The notes beneath the pieces were generated by a model that searched no databases, was not told the DNA's origin, and saw nothing but the letters and a program-made list of their open reading frames with translations. The translations under genes and the position numbers were made by a program. A DNA stretch of 64,000 bases from Stenogyne calaminthoides (Eukaryota; Streptophyta; Magnoliopsida; Lamiales; Lamiaceae): NCBI GenBank assembly GCA_037126765.1, contig JBBCBC010000012.1, forward strand, positions 9,672,001 to 9,736,000, in the 5' to 3' direction. Shown here piece after piece: positions 32,330-43,399 of this stretch. Position 1 is the stretch's first letter; the number at the start of each line of letters is the position of its first letter.

Positions 32330-34074
32330 TGTTGGGGAATGAATTGCGGATGAATATTTAAATACAAATTTAATTCTTGATGAATTGCCATGAATTAACC
32401 CATTCAAATAATAATTCAACAACAAATCATGTATAAACAATTCTTGCTACTACGACAATCCTCTTGGAATGACAATGGTCTTGTATATGAAAACAAACCA
32501 AAAGATATTCCTAATCAAATTAACAAAACAAAAGGAAAAATAAACTTTGTTGCACCACTTTTGTGGATTTACTAATTTTTCCAGCACATGGAATTGCACT
32601 TGGGAATGAAAGAATCATCCCCTATTTATAGATGGGGTGGTGGTCGATTTTTAGGGGAAAAACAATGTGGGAAAATCTTTTCTTGATCTCCAAGAAATCT
32701 TGAATATATCTCCTATATTATTTTCACCATAATTAAAATATTCCACAAAAATCCCACCTCATCAAGTTATGGAATTTTTGAAATTTTAAGGATCAAGATT
32801 CCAAGATTTGGATCTTCTTGAATTTATGAGATATACTTGTATTCCAAGAAATACATATCTTCCATAATATCTTTTCAAGAAAATCAAGAAAATCTTTCTT
32901 GCCCTTTATATTTTAAAATTTTCGAAATTGACTATATGAATAACCAAGTGGGAGATTTCTTGAATTTAATGAGATAATCTTGTATTCCAAGAATACATAT
33001 CTTCATTCCATAACAAAATTCAAAGAAAATCTTTCTCCCCTTTTATCCATAATTTTCGAAAAAAACAATGAAAAATAGGCAACAAATTTATTTTATTTTT
33101 AAACACATTTTTCAGTTATTGGACTTTATCTTGGGCTACTTAGGGGGCCTTTAGGAGAATTAAGATTGGACCTTCCAATGGACCTTGAATTATCAATATT
33201 GAGCCACAATATTATTCAAGCCCATAAATATTAATTAATCCCACTACATAATTAATATTGCACTATCCATCTTAACCCATATTACAGTTAATATGGCTCC
33301 CGGTTATTATTTCCCGTGTTTAAGATTATCTAGCGCATTAATTAATTCAAGCCACTGAAATAGCTTTCCATTAATTAATATCTTTTATCCTTGGTAAAGG
33401 AACGGTTCAACATTATTATCCATACCCGAAACTAGTTCCACTTGCAAGATTTGGTATGATAAAACTTATGAACCTCCCAAGGGGGCAAATCGAACAAGTG
33501 TACTTGCACACGATTCTCCATATTAAACCTTAGCAACCGCATGTTACCAATAATATTGCCCAAGATATATGGTATTGAATCTCACTGATTCTCTTCCCGT
33601 AATAAGTCAAAGCAATAGTTACTAACCACACGCAATCCTATTTAAGGGACGAAGACTAAGAAATAATTAACCACTGAGGTCTAATTCTTCTCAGTTCAGT
33701 TCTGAAGAATTTATCCTCCTGTAGGTCCTCTTCAATCCACCAGTCATGCACTAGTGTAATCTCTTGGTCAAGACAAACTAATCTGAGCCTTGCACTACAA
33801 CCTTTCACGATGGATTGTTCATTTCCATCTAGGTCGTGAATGGTGTACTTTTAGTTACAAGGAACTGTTAATTTAATCTTCTATGATCTTGGTATCACTA
33901 AATTAACTACAATGTAACACGTACTATTTAATGAACAGTTATGCAGTAAATATATGTAACATTCAATGATATTTAAAGCATCAGTGATAAACAATTTATT
34001 TCAGTAAATAAGTCCAAAATTCAGTTAGTCTGATTATACAAAGTAAAAGCATACTTTCCAGTATAATCCCAACA
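32330..34074 (-). repeat. A 5' LTR
   Basis: 1,745 bp, TG...CA. The - strand TATA box (ATCTATAAATAGG) is at about 32623-32635. From 32330 to 32530 it lacks several pieces of 5-25 bp that are in the 3' LTR; after that the two LTRs align closely. Confidence 0.9.
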
Positions 34075-35056
34075 CTATCATGGATCTGTACAGTGTGTGA
34101 TCAACATCTTGACCTGCACTGTCTTTGTTCAACTTTTGAGTTGATCCCATAGGTGTTTTCATATGCTTCGAGTTCTCAAGACCAAATCTTTTAACCAGGT
34201 TCTTTGCATATTTGCTTTGGCAAATGAAGATTCCATCATCTTTTTGCTTGATCTGCAGACCTAAAAAGTAATTCAAGTCTCCAACCATGCTCATCTCAAA
34301 TGTAGATGACATTGCCTCAACAAATTCATTCAGCATCTTGTCTGATGTTGTTCCAAATACTATGTCATCAATATATATTTGTGCAATCATCAATCCTCCA
34401 TCAACCTGCTTAATGAATAAGGTGTTGTCTGCTTCTCCTCTAACAAAACCAAACTGCAAAAGAAAGTCAGTCAGTCTGCCATACCAAGCTCTATGATAGT
34501 GAGGATCTTCAAATCCTAAGGGTTGTTCAACATAAGCTTCTTCATTCAGGATACCATTCAAAAAAGCAGCCTTTACATCAATTTGATGCAATTTGATATT
34601 GATAAAACATGCAATAGCCAATAACAATCTAATAGATTCAATCCTAGCTACAGGTGCAAATGTTTCATCAAAATCAATACCCCCAACTTGAGTGTATCCT
34701 TGGGCAACCAATCTAGCCTTATTCCTTACTATGTTTCCAGACTCATCAGTTTTGTTCTTAAAAATCCACTTGGTTCCAATAACATTAGTGTTACTAGGTC
34801 TTGGAATTAGTGTCCAAACATCATTCCTTTCAAACTGATTAAGTTCTTCATGCATAACATTTATCCAATTTTCATCACTTAAGGCTTCTTTGATATTCTT
34901 AGGCTCAATTACAGAATGATAACATTCAGAATTAACCATGTTGCATATAGAAGACATACAAACAGATCTTACCACATCTTTTGAGCTTACCCTTCTTCTA
35001 GTTTGTACACCAACAGAAGAATCACCAATGATTTGGTTTGAAGGATGGCTTTTCAT
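34075..35056 (-). pseudogene. B reverse transcriptase
   Basis: Open for 340 codons. It has VIGTKWIFKNKTDESGN, KARLVAQGYTQVGGIDF, ETFAPVARIESIR, DVKAAFLNG and QIYIDDIVFGT (YIDD active site). The YKLKKALYGLKQAP-type segment that should stand before RAWYGRL is missing: the sequence goes from FEDPHYH straight to RAWYGRL, an in-frame loss of about 18 residues. The frame stops at A's insertion and resumes in phase at 24913. Confidence 0.88.
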
Positions 35057-35089
35057 GATTCTGAAAGCATGTACCTTGTCATGAGTGTA

Positions 35090-35542
35090 TTAAGTATTGC
35101 CTTCTGAACTTTCTATTTTTGAATTTTCAGAGAATGTTGTCCCAGATGTCGTGGCATTAGGTGTAATATCCTTTGAATTTCCAGAATTTCCAGTTCCAGC
35201 AAAAATCTCAATATGCTCATACACATCTTCTTCAGTACTTTTTCCTGCTATGTTAGTTGTATCATCAAAAACAACATTCACAGATTCTTTAACAGTGTTT
35301 AACCTAAGGTTGAAAATTCTAAGGCTTTACTATTTCTAGAATAGATTAAGAAAAAACCTTTGTCACTTTTAGAGTTAAACTTTCGAAGTTGGTCTCTATC
35401 ATTCAGAATGTAACACACACAACCAAACACATGAAAGTATTTCAGATTTGGTTTCTTGTTGTTCAGAATCCCATTAGCAGTTTTTGAACTTTGTGGCCTC
35501 ATAAAAACTCTGTTAATAATATGGCATGCAGTGTTTAATGCT
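35090..35542 (-). pseudogene. B integrase C-terminal part and linker
   Basis: 35502-35299 has NKKPNLKYFHVFGCVCYILND and RKFNSKSDKGFFLIY, the usual Copia integrase C-terminal region. 35281-35090 is a Ser/Thr/Glu-rich linker. Frame changes at both ends. Confidence 0.75.
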
Positions 35543-36187
35543 TCAGCCCAAAAACCTTTTAGAAAGATGTTTAGCTTGCAACATTACCCTAGCCATTTCT
35601 TGAAGAGTTCTATTCTTCCTTTCAGCTATTCCATTTTGTTGTGGAGTTTTAGGAGATGAAAATTCCTGCATTATACACTTATTTTCACAGAAATTAGAAA
35701 ACAAGATATTTTCAAATTCCCTACCATGATCTGACCTAATCTTACTTACTTTCAAGTTGTATACAATTTTAAACCTTTTATACAAAACTTTAAAAGCAGC
35801 ATAAGTTTTCGATTTTTCTTTCAAAAACTCAATCCAGGTATATTTAGAGAAATCATTTACCACAACCAATGAATACCTTTTACCTGCAATACTTTTTCTT
35901 TCTTTATGACCCATAAGATCCATATGTAGTAGCTCAAAACACCATGTTGTCGAACAACGTGACAACATTTTGTGTGACACTCGGACCTGTTTACCTTTCT
36001 GACAAGAACCACAAATCATGGTTTCTCCTATATTCAGCTTTGGCAAACCTCTTACAGCACTTATCTTCACAAGTTTCTGGATATTCCTGTAGTTAACATG
36101 TCCAAGTTTTTGATGCCATAAAACTTCTTCAGCACTTTTTGGCAAGATTGCAAACATTGTTAGTTCCAATAAGATAACAATTATCAA
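35543..36187 (-). pseudogene. B integrase
   Basis: HHCC finger VLWHQKLGHVNYRNIQKLV and MICGSCQKGK; core LLHMDLMGHKERKS (Asp), VVVNDFSKYTWIEF, IRSDHGREFEN (Asp) and PQQNGIAERKNRTLQE (Glu). All three catalytic residues are present. The 214-codon frame starts after the pre-integrase region, which is in another frame (36404-36129), and ends in a frameshift near 35560. Confidence 0.88.
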
Positions 36188-36960
36188 TTGACCTATTACC
36201 AGTCATAAGACACTCATTTTCATTATTCAGAACATAACAAGAATTCTTATCAAACTTGACATGCAAATTGTCATCACATAGTTGACTTAACATGTAAGAC
36301 ATTAGACAGCTTAGGAAATCTTTCAACATTGAGAGTACCTTTCCCAACAATTTTTCCTTTTGAACCACCACCATAAGTGACATTTCCTCCATCAAATTTT
36401 TCATAATCAGACAGGAAATTTACTTGGCCAGTCATGTGCCTAGAACAACCACTATCAAAGTACAAAAAACCAGGCACACATGTTTTCAGAGATGTATACA
36501 CAACATTACAAGTCACATCTTGTTTACTGACACATTCAGTTTTAGCACATTGTGACTTAGAAACTTTAGTATGTAACACCTTCATGTCCTCTTTCAATTT
36601 ATCACAATATAGACGAATATGACCATGACTAGAACAATAATGACACACGTACTTCTTTTTCTTCTTCTTAATGTGAACTTTTGTTTCCACTAGAGTTTCA
36701 ACATTTTTCTTTTCTCCAGCTTTAACAAATTTCACAGGTTTAAGATTTTTTGAAGTAGTTTCAAAACCAAGACCAGTAGTATCAGATTTACCAACCAACA
36801 AAGCATCTTTCAACATTTCTGTTCCTTTGGCATATTTATTAAAACAGAAGGTTGAACTTTTCAATTCTTCCATAAGTTTAGAAATTTCCAAATCCTTTCT
36901 TGTTAAGACAACTTCAAGTTTGGTTAGTGAGTCTCTCAAGTCATCATTTTCCTTAGTCAT
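36129..36960 (-). pseudogene. B gag end, protease and pre-integrase
   Basis: 36960-36274 has a coiled-coil stretch (LRDSLTKLEVVLTRKDLEIS), a lysine run, a zinc knuckle CHYCSSHGHIRLYC and the protease FLYFDSGCSRHMTG with catalytic Asp retained, then GGGSKGKIVGKGTL. 36404-36129, in another frame, continues the protease/pre-integrase region. Confidence 0.85.
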
Positions 36961-36978
36961 AGACTTTAGAATCTGATT

Positions 36979-38331
36979 TTAAGATTCCCATTTATCAAAC
37001 AAATCTTTACAACCTGATCCACATGATTCACTATTCACAGCAGATGTTCCTTTATCATCAATTAAACCATTAAAACAGTTAACAATTTTATCAGAATAAT
37101 CTTCATCTAATGTTACTCCAGATGTGGTAACATGTGTTTCAACATCAGAATCAGAATAGTCCAGATCATCATCTAAGGAATCATCATAGTCTATTCTAGC
37201 ATAGAATGCACGTTCTTCATTTTGTTCCTCATGCTCTTCATCAGATTCATCACTTAAAGTAGCATTGAAGTTAAATTTCAGTTTAAGCAAGGTATTAGCA
37301 CATTCATTTGCATAATGACCATACCCATGACATGCATTACATTGAACAGACTTTTTATACTCAGGGTCAACTTTTTCATACCTGCCTTTGATTCCATTAC
37401 TAATTTGTCTTGGTTGGAATGCATTATCTTTCTTTTCAAGGGATTGTGGAGAGTTGTTAATCTGAATCTTTGGTTGAATGTTGCCTTTGAACTTGTTATT
37501 CATCTTTTTCATAAGAGCTTTGAATTACCTTGTCATAAAAGCAATGTTCCTCGAGGTTGGAACATATGCCAGCAGCATCATCCTCTGAATCAGCTTCAGT
37601 CACAATAGGCACTTGCTCAACATTTGAAGATGTTTCACCTTTGAATACCACCACTTTCTTTGCATCAACTTTGTCATCCTTCTCAGTTGTATTCATCTCA
37701 TACGCACGTAGGATGTTGATCAGTTCATTTTGACTTAGTGTATCTGTATCCCTTGCCTCTTCAATTGCACAAATCTTTGCATCGAAGCGCTTAGGTACAG
37801 TACGCAAATTCTTATGAACTAATCTCACATTGGAGATGGGATCTCCAAGAGATTGAGCTTCATTTGCAATTTCAGTGATCCGTTCATTCTACAAAGAAAT
37901 TGTTTCATCCTCCTTCATCTTCAAGTTCTCAAACTTTGTCCCAAGCATTCGAAGTCTGGACATTCGAACACTATCCGAACCTTCATTGTGCTCTTGCAAT
38001 ATATCCCAAACTTCTTTGCAGAAACACATGTTGATATGATCTTGAACATAGTCATATCAACTGATGTGAATATTGCATTCAAAGCTTTAGAATTGTAGCT
38101 AGCAGTTGTACTTTCTTCATTAGTCCAATCCAGTTCGCGTTTGACTGTAACTTCTCCTTCTTCAGCTGGAACATTCTTAGGAGGTGTCCATCCAGAAAGT
38201 ATACTTGTCCAGGAACGTTCATCAATTGACGTGATGTACATCCTCATCTTTGGTTTCCAATAAGCATAGTTTGTACCATCAAGAATTGGTGGTCTCAAAC
38301 TTTGTGGAGTAAGTGGATATTCCATCGTCAT
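36979..38331 (-). pseudogene. B gag
   Basis: Starts at ATG 38331 (MTMEYPLTPQSLRPP, LDGTNYAYWKPKMRMYI), a typical N-terminal DUF4219/UBN2 gag. The frame shifts near 38000. 37828-37496 and 37512-36979 continue with ELINILRAYEMN, an acidic segment, the zinc knuckle CNACHGYGHYANEC (all ligands), and a long Asp/Glu-rich stretch. Two knuckles, one here and one before the protease, are usual in SIRE-like gags. Confidence 0.85.
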
Positions 38332-38383
38332 AACAAAAACAACACACTTGACATATGATCTAACTTAGTAAAATCAAGTTTTA

Positions 38384-38395
38384 GCTCTGGTGCCA
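38384..38395 (-). other. B primer binding site
   Basis: - strand TGGCACCAGAGC. It differs at two inner positions from the initiator-Met site TGGTATCAGAGC. It lies two bases from the LTR. Confidence 0.65.
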
Positions 38396-38397
38396 AC

Positions 38398-39253
38398 TGA
38401 AAGTGTGTGACACGGGGTTGTGTTTAGTAAAATCAGAGTAATGTTACACTGAATGTTATAACACTCAAAGTAACAATTAAAAGATAGAAACAGCTGAAGA
38501 CTCAGAAACACAACACACGAAATTAATAAGACTTTGCACAATCTATATCAATATAGATTGTGATGCCTTATGGCCGAAATCACTATTTATCAAAATAATG
38601 AATACAAGGAGGTTCACAAATCGAATCCTCTTGAAACAAGATCAAGCATATGATCTAAAGGTTAGGTGTATCTCTACACTACCAAATGTGACCTGTTCTA
38701 TGTGTATGAAACTATCTAACACCGAGACTAACATTCCACACAAAACAAATCTAGCACCAACTCGAGGTATTGTAAACCCTACAATTACTCTCTATGGTAA
38801 AATAATTCCACAACAACTACCCTATCACTCTGGATGCACTCACGTACTCTACATTTGATGCTTGGTTGTTGCTTCGACTAAACAACACATGATTAATGGC
38901 AATGTTCGGTACTTGATATGAACATCAAGGTCTTCTATTTATAAACTTTGTGTAGCTTTATTAAAGTCTCCTTGAAGGATCTAGAAACTCTTCTATCCAC
39001 TCTCCCATGATCTTTGTAACTGTCCCAGTTAGTGGGTTCTTCAATTCTTCTGAAAACAGCCGCATGATGTAGTCCCTTCTACTCGATTCTTGAAGCTTGG
39101 GAACCTTCGGAAATCTTGCAGAACAACCTAGATCGTCAACCTGCAGTCTACAACATCAAAGACAACATTGAACATAGAAGTGTTAGTGGTTAAGAAGAAA
39201 GGACAAATACTGATGTTGTAACCAATGTTGTAACATCGGTGGCAACATCAACA
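38398..39253 (-). repeat. B 5' LTR
   Basis: Starts TGAAAGTGTGTGACAC and ends CATCAACA. TATA box on the - strand (TTTATAAATAGAAG) near 38936-38947. Diverged from 3995-4855 by scattered substitutions, more than C's LTR pair. Confidence 0.85.
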
Positions 39254-39467
39254 CTTTCTGCTTAACGCTTCTCCATGTTACAGCTCCTCCTCCCAGACAA
39301 AACACACTACCCGAGGTAGATTTTCTGGAATCTAGGTCCGATTGGGAATCTGAGTCCGTGTATCCCACTGGAAATAAATTGTCCGACTGATAAACCAACA
39401 TCCTATCCCGAGTTCTCTTCAAATACTTCAGAATATTTTTAACTGCAGTCTAATGTTGATTTCCTGG
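39254..39467 (-). pseudogene. D RNase H middle fragment
   Basis: Reads MLVYQSDNLFPVGYTDSD, SQSDLDSRKSTSGSVF and TWRSVKQK, the start of RNase H up to the B insertion. Ends at E's left LTR with CCTGG (39463-39467). Confidence 0.8.
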
Positions 39468-39985
39468 TGTTATAGCCGGAATTATCCGAGAGTATGAACA
39501 ATCACTCACAAAATAACAACAACAAATGAAAACAAGAGAGAGAGTGCAATTTGGTGACCCAGTTCGCTCAAATACGGCTACGTCCGGGGGCAATACCAAG
39601 CCAAGAATTTTACTAATATCTCTGCCTAAGAACTAAGATTTTGACCTATTACAATGAGCATTACAACACATATTTATAGACCGGGAACTAGGTCTTTCTC
39701 TCTTCATGGGCCGGATCCCTCGACCCTTTAGGGTTTTCCTCTGGTTGAGAGCAGATTCCTTTCTTCACGGAGAGAATATTGCCATTTGTTAGACTTTCCC
39801 CGATTATGCCCTGAGGATCTGCCTCCATAAATGCTTATGATCTTATTACCTATTTTTCCAATGACTTTAGGGGAAGGTCGCCAAGTTGTGGCGACTAGGC
39901 TTAGGTGGTCGTCTCTTGGCTGTCCGCTATAATATCATCCTTGGTTTCCCTAGGGTGGTCGCCCCGTTGAGGCAGGGCCACAACA
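39468..39985 (-). repeat. E 3' LTR
   Basis: 518 bp, closely matching 50628-51142. - strand TATA box (TCTATAAATATG) near 39670-39681. Confidence 0.9.
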
Positions 39986-40226
39986 ATTGCCTTCCAGGTC
40001 GTTAGCGAGGCGGTCGCTGGTCAGCCTGGTTCTTGGTCTTCAATGCCTAGGGCGACTACCTTTCGTGGGCCCCGGTAAGCCCAATTGTTATCTCGAAAGG
40101 GCAGACGATGATGCTACTCTGCAGGTCATGATGGCGCGTGGTCGCCACGCGCCCATAACTTCTGGGATTTGGCAAATCTGCCCCCATTTTTTAAAAACTT
40201 ATTTGCATCTGGGCCCCCGCCTTCCC

Positions 40227-40233
40227 TTATAAG
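40227..40233 (+). promoter_or_regulatory. TATA-like box of E antisense ORF
   Basis: CCCTTATAAGTTGG on the + strand, 155 bp before ATG 40388, outside the LTR. The leader between them is C/T-rich, as in plant 5' UTRs. Confidence 0.4.
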
Positions 40234-40387
40234 TTGGTCCTTCTGTTTCGGACTTCCGGACGTTTGTCTTCCCGATCAATTTCCTGCAAGCTGTTATCTT
40301 TCGTATCTCCGTCGTTTCGTGCGATTCTCCTTTTCTTTGTAATTGTAGCCTTTTCTTCTTCCTTATCTCACCTTCTTCACTATATCT

Positions 40388-41557
40388 ATGTCTCTCAGCG
40401 GCCGTCCGGGCCTAGTTATCATGGAGGAGGAGTCTTCCTTCGCTTTCTCAGCGGGGGCAGACTCCCCGGTAAGGGAAGTGTTATCGGCTGGAGCGTCGAG
40501 CGGCAGGGCAATTTCCGGTGACACGGGTCCCTCTCATCTTGCCAGGGGAAATCCTCCGATTGACCCCGAAGTATTTGGTTCTCTCGAGGACCTCGAAGTC
40601 CTCACACCAGAATGGGGCACGGGGACCCCTCGGGAAGGTCCGTCTGAGGAGCCGGAGACCTCTACTCATCGTGATCGTGACCATCCTAATTATTTTGATT
40701 ATCAGGCCTACCGGGCCGGGCTCCATCATCACCGACCACTCCGTTCTGAGATCCATGCTGAGACCAAGTCCAAGTTTTACATTAATGCTGAAAAGTTATG
40801 TTTCGTAATGTCGGAGGAGGCTGACCTGGATGCCGCTCATCGTAAGTATAAGACTCCGAACGATGTATTCTTTTATCGTCTGGAGGGGACTGAGAGGGCC
40901 GACCAGCCTCCAGAGGGAATGATCGCCATTCACGAGGTGGTCATGGATGTAGGTCTTCGCTTTCCTCTTCACCCGGTGATCTCTCACCTTTTGGCCTCCT
41001 GGCATCTTGCCCCGCGCAAATTACTCCAAATGGATGGAGCTATCTTTTGGCGAACATTGACCGTGCTCGGCCAGGCCGGTCTTTACCGGCTACCCACGCC
41101 CATGGAGTTGAACTATTACTGGTCGCTGGTCGCCCAACATGGCCAAGAAGTTCACTATCTTTTGAACCACCATCTGGTCGGGCGGATCGTGTGGGGAATA
41201 GTTAACAAAATCAAGAATTGGCACTCCCGAATGGTGGTTTGTGAGTGGGGCATGGCAGAGCGCCCCCTCGGGTTCTGTCTCGAGAGATTCCCATACCCAC
41301 CAATTTCTAAGAGCGGGCTCCCCGTTAGGTTTCTTCTTGAGGGTGTGTCGAGCATCTCCGTACTGATCTAATTTCCCTTCTCTTTTGCAGGTTTGCTTGA
41401 TGCTGACGAGAACCAGCTGAACTGGAATTTTGAGACCGCCCGCCAGATTGCTTTTGATTACCCCTGGAACCTACGCCGCGTCGGACACTTCAAATCTCCA
41501 TCTGAGAGATTGTTGGGGGGGGCTTGCAAATGTATCCCCGCGAGACCGGCCATCTTC
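40388..41557 (+). CDS. E antisense ORF (putative gypsy-type transposon domain)
   Basis: Exon 1 from ATG 40388 is open to 41371. It encodes an acidic N-terminus (MEEESSFAFSAG) and a central domain with PPEGMIAIHEVVMDVGLRF, FPLHPVISHLLASWHLAP, FWRTLTVLGQAGLYRLP and NKIKNWHSRMVVCEWG, matching the Transposase_28 'putative gypsy type transposon' pattern. If GT at 41343 and AG at 41390 are spliced, the frame continues into LLDADENQLNWNFETARQ up to 41557, where a GTGAGT donor follows. No function is known for the family. In Retand and RIRE2 an ORF of this type lies antisense between pol and the 3' LTR, as here. Later exons (41634 onward) are not resolved. Confidence 0.6.
41343..41390 (+). other. Candidate intron 1 of E antisense ORF
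   Basis: Donor GGTGTG, polypyrimidine tract TTTCCCTTCTCTTTTGCAG. Removing it keeps the frame and avoids the TAA at 41369. At 48 bp it is short for a plant intron. Confidence 0.35.
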
Positions 41558-41633
41558 GTGAGTGCCCTTCCTTTAATAGAGGTTTTATAACTTGGAAATT
41601 TTGTCCTTAATCTTTGTGGTCATTTTCTTGTAG
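41558..41633 (+). other. Candidate intron 2 of E antisense ORF
   Basis: Donor TTC|GTGAGTG and acceptor TTTTCTTGTAG, 76 bp, T-rich. Confidence 0.4.
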
Positions 41634-43399
41634 CTTCTCACATACTCGTTCAAGCGACTGCTCTGGCTGCCGAACAGATGGTTTCTCGCCGGAATCCCGC
41701 TCTCAATTTCTCTTGGTTTCCCACATCTTCTTCCTGGAATCCGCTCTCATTTTCTCTTGACCAGGAGGGACTGCTGGAAGGCCCCCCATCTTCCACTCTC
41801 CTCGTGCTCTGGGGAGGGGCGCTCCTCATGTGAGTCTGCATTCTCCAGAGATAGCTAATTTTTTTCGACCATACCTTTGTGGGTTTGATGTCGATCGCTT
41901 TGGGGCGTAAGTTCCTCCGCCTTACTGCCTCCCTCGTTTATCCCCTTTCATATCTTTCAAGGAGAAGTTTTCTTTTTGGGTTAAATGAACTTTCCTTGCC
42001 CGTCATGGAATTATGTTCGATCGAAGATGCCCCCCCATCGTCGAAATTGATTGGCCTCGATATATGCGACGCACTACGTGGGAAGTGCTCTTTCCTAGAT
42101 GACCCCATCTTTCCTCCTCCTAAATAGAAGGAGAATAACCTTTACAATGCGATTTAAAAGCGCCCATTCCTCGGCGGGTCGTGAGCAAAACCACCGGACT
42201 TGGAGACCTCTGCTTTCGCGATGAGTAGAAGAAAAAGTTAGGCGGAAGCGTCCGTGGGATGGAGGCCGCCGAAGGTCTCCGCGGAGAGGTCGAACGAATT
42301 GGTTTTGTAGGTGGCGGAGGTGAAAACCAAGCGACGCACCGAGGTCGATTCGCACCGTATTGAGATGGTGAATCTGTGGGACCGGGTCGATGAGCTCACT
42401 TTCGGCACCGGCCGATCCCATTTTTGCGACCATACCTTTGTGATCTCGAAGTTTTTGATATCGTTCTCTTCGCTTTGGGCGACGCTAATCTTCCTCGCAG
42501 CGCCCTTCTTGGTTTCGCCCCGCCGCCGATTTGCTCGTGGAAGATTTTTAGGCCTTTGTCGTTGATTGCTCGTCTAAGGCCGATATGGTATTGCCTGTGG
42601 CAGACTTGGCCAACGTTGGCGTTGACCTATCATTCTTGGCTCCAGCGAGCAGGTTGGTGTGGCCGGGGGGTGGCTCCGACCTTGGGGGCTCTTCTGGGGA
42701 GGCGTATGTCGACCTTGTTGCGTCGTCTATGCCCCGGCGTGGCGGGAGCAGCGACGGGACGGTGGTCGTTGGACATACACTAGCGATTGTAAGTCTTGCC
42801 TATGTTATGACCACCCTTTCGTTATAGTGCGATGTATCCAAACTATATTTTAGTCGTCTTATCGATCGAAACTTTGGCTTATATGTTTGTCTTTGTCATT
42901 AAGAAGGTTTCGGGCTTAGCGTCTGACCAATCTTGGACGGCCTTGTTGACGTGAGTTCCGGAGGTCACTTCCTGTCATAGGTGGTTGGCTTATATGTTTG
43001 GCGACTACTCTTTTGACCCAACCTTCGTCACCCAGGAATCGTCTTTGGGGCGACTCCTGGTCGACTTATTCTAAAGCATACATGATTTTCTCAAAAACGC
43101 AATTGATTACAAGAGACTGTCCTTAGAGTTAAGGAGTTTATTACAAAGAAAATGACATACGACAGATGGGCTATTAGCTACATTCTACTGATAGTATTTC
43201 TTCAGGTGGGCTGCGTTCCATGGATATTGGGTTGGCTTGCCATCCAGGTCTTCGATCTCGTACACCCTGTTTGCCAAGCATTTTTGGATATTCTGAACGG
43301 GCCTTCCCAGGTGGGGCCGAGTACTCCCTTGGGTACTCCGAGGACCTTTTTTAGGACTAGGTCACCTTTCTTGAACTTTTGAAGTTTGACCTTCGAGTT
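41634..43399 (+). other. Distal antisense region of E, degenerate
   Basis: + strand pieces such as HILVQATALAAEQ (about 41636) and HRIEMVNLWDRVDELT (about 42350) look like C-terminal parts of the antisense protein. Frames change often; overlapping ORFs at 42311-42853 are partial. The last 500 bp before the integrase stop (42880-43399) hold nothing recognisable. Confidence 0.4.

Larger units (their letters stand above)
24919..34074 (-). mobile_element. Element A, Ty1/Copia, complete but defective
   Basis: LTRs at 24919-26761 and 32330-34074 start TGTTGGGGAATG and end AATCCCAACA. CTATC at 24914-24918 and 34075-34079 is a perfect 5-bp target duplication. Primer site, long leader, gag, protease, integrase, RT, RNase H and polypurine tract are all present in - strand order, 9.16 kb in total. 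It interrupts B's RT/RNase H, whose frame resumes in phase on both sides. A, D and F share one family. Stops and frameshifts break the polyprotein. Confidence 0.92.
3995..39253 (-). mobile_element. Element B, SIRE-like Copia with env-like ORF
   Basis: Paired LTRs lie at 3995-4855 and 38398-39253. Between them, on the - strand, are gag with two zinc knuckles, protease, integrase, RT, RNase H, a spacer and an env-like ORF with the putative plant transposon protein domain. That order, with an extra ORF after pol, is typical of the SIRE/Maximus lineage. B is interrupted by C (in the env-like ORF) and A (in RT/RNase H). Flanks are TTTTC at 3990-3994 and CTTTC at 39254-39258, an imperfect target duplication. 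Both flanks are D RNase H sequence. Confidence 0.85.
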
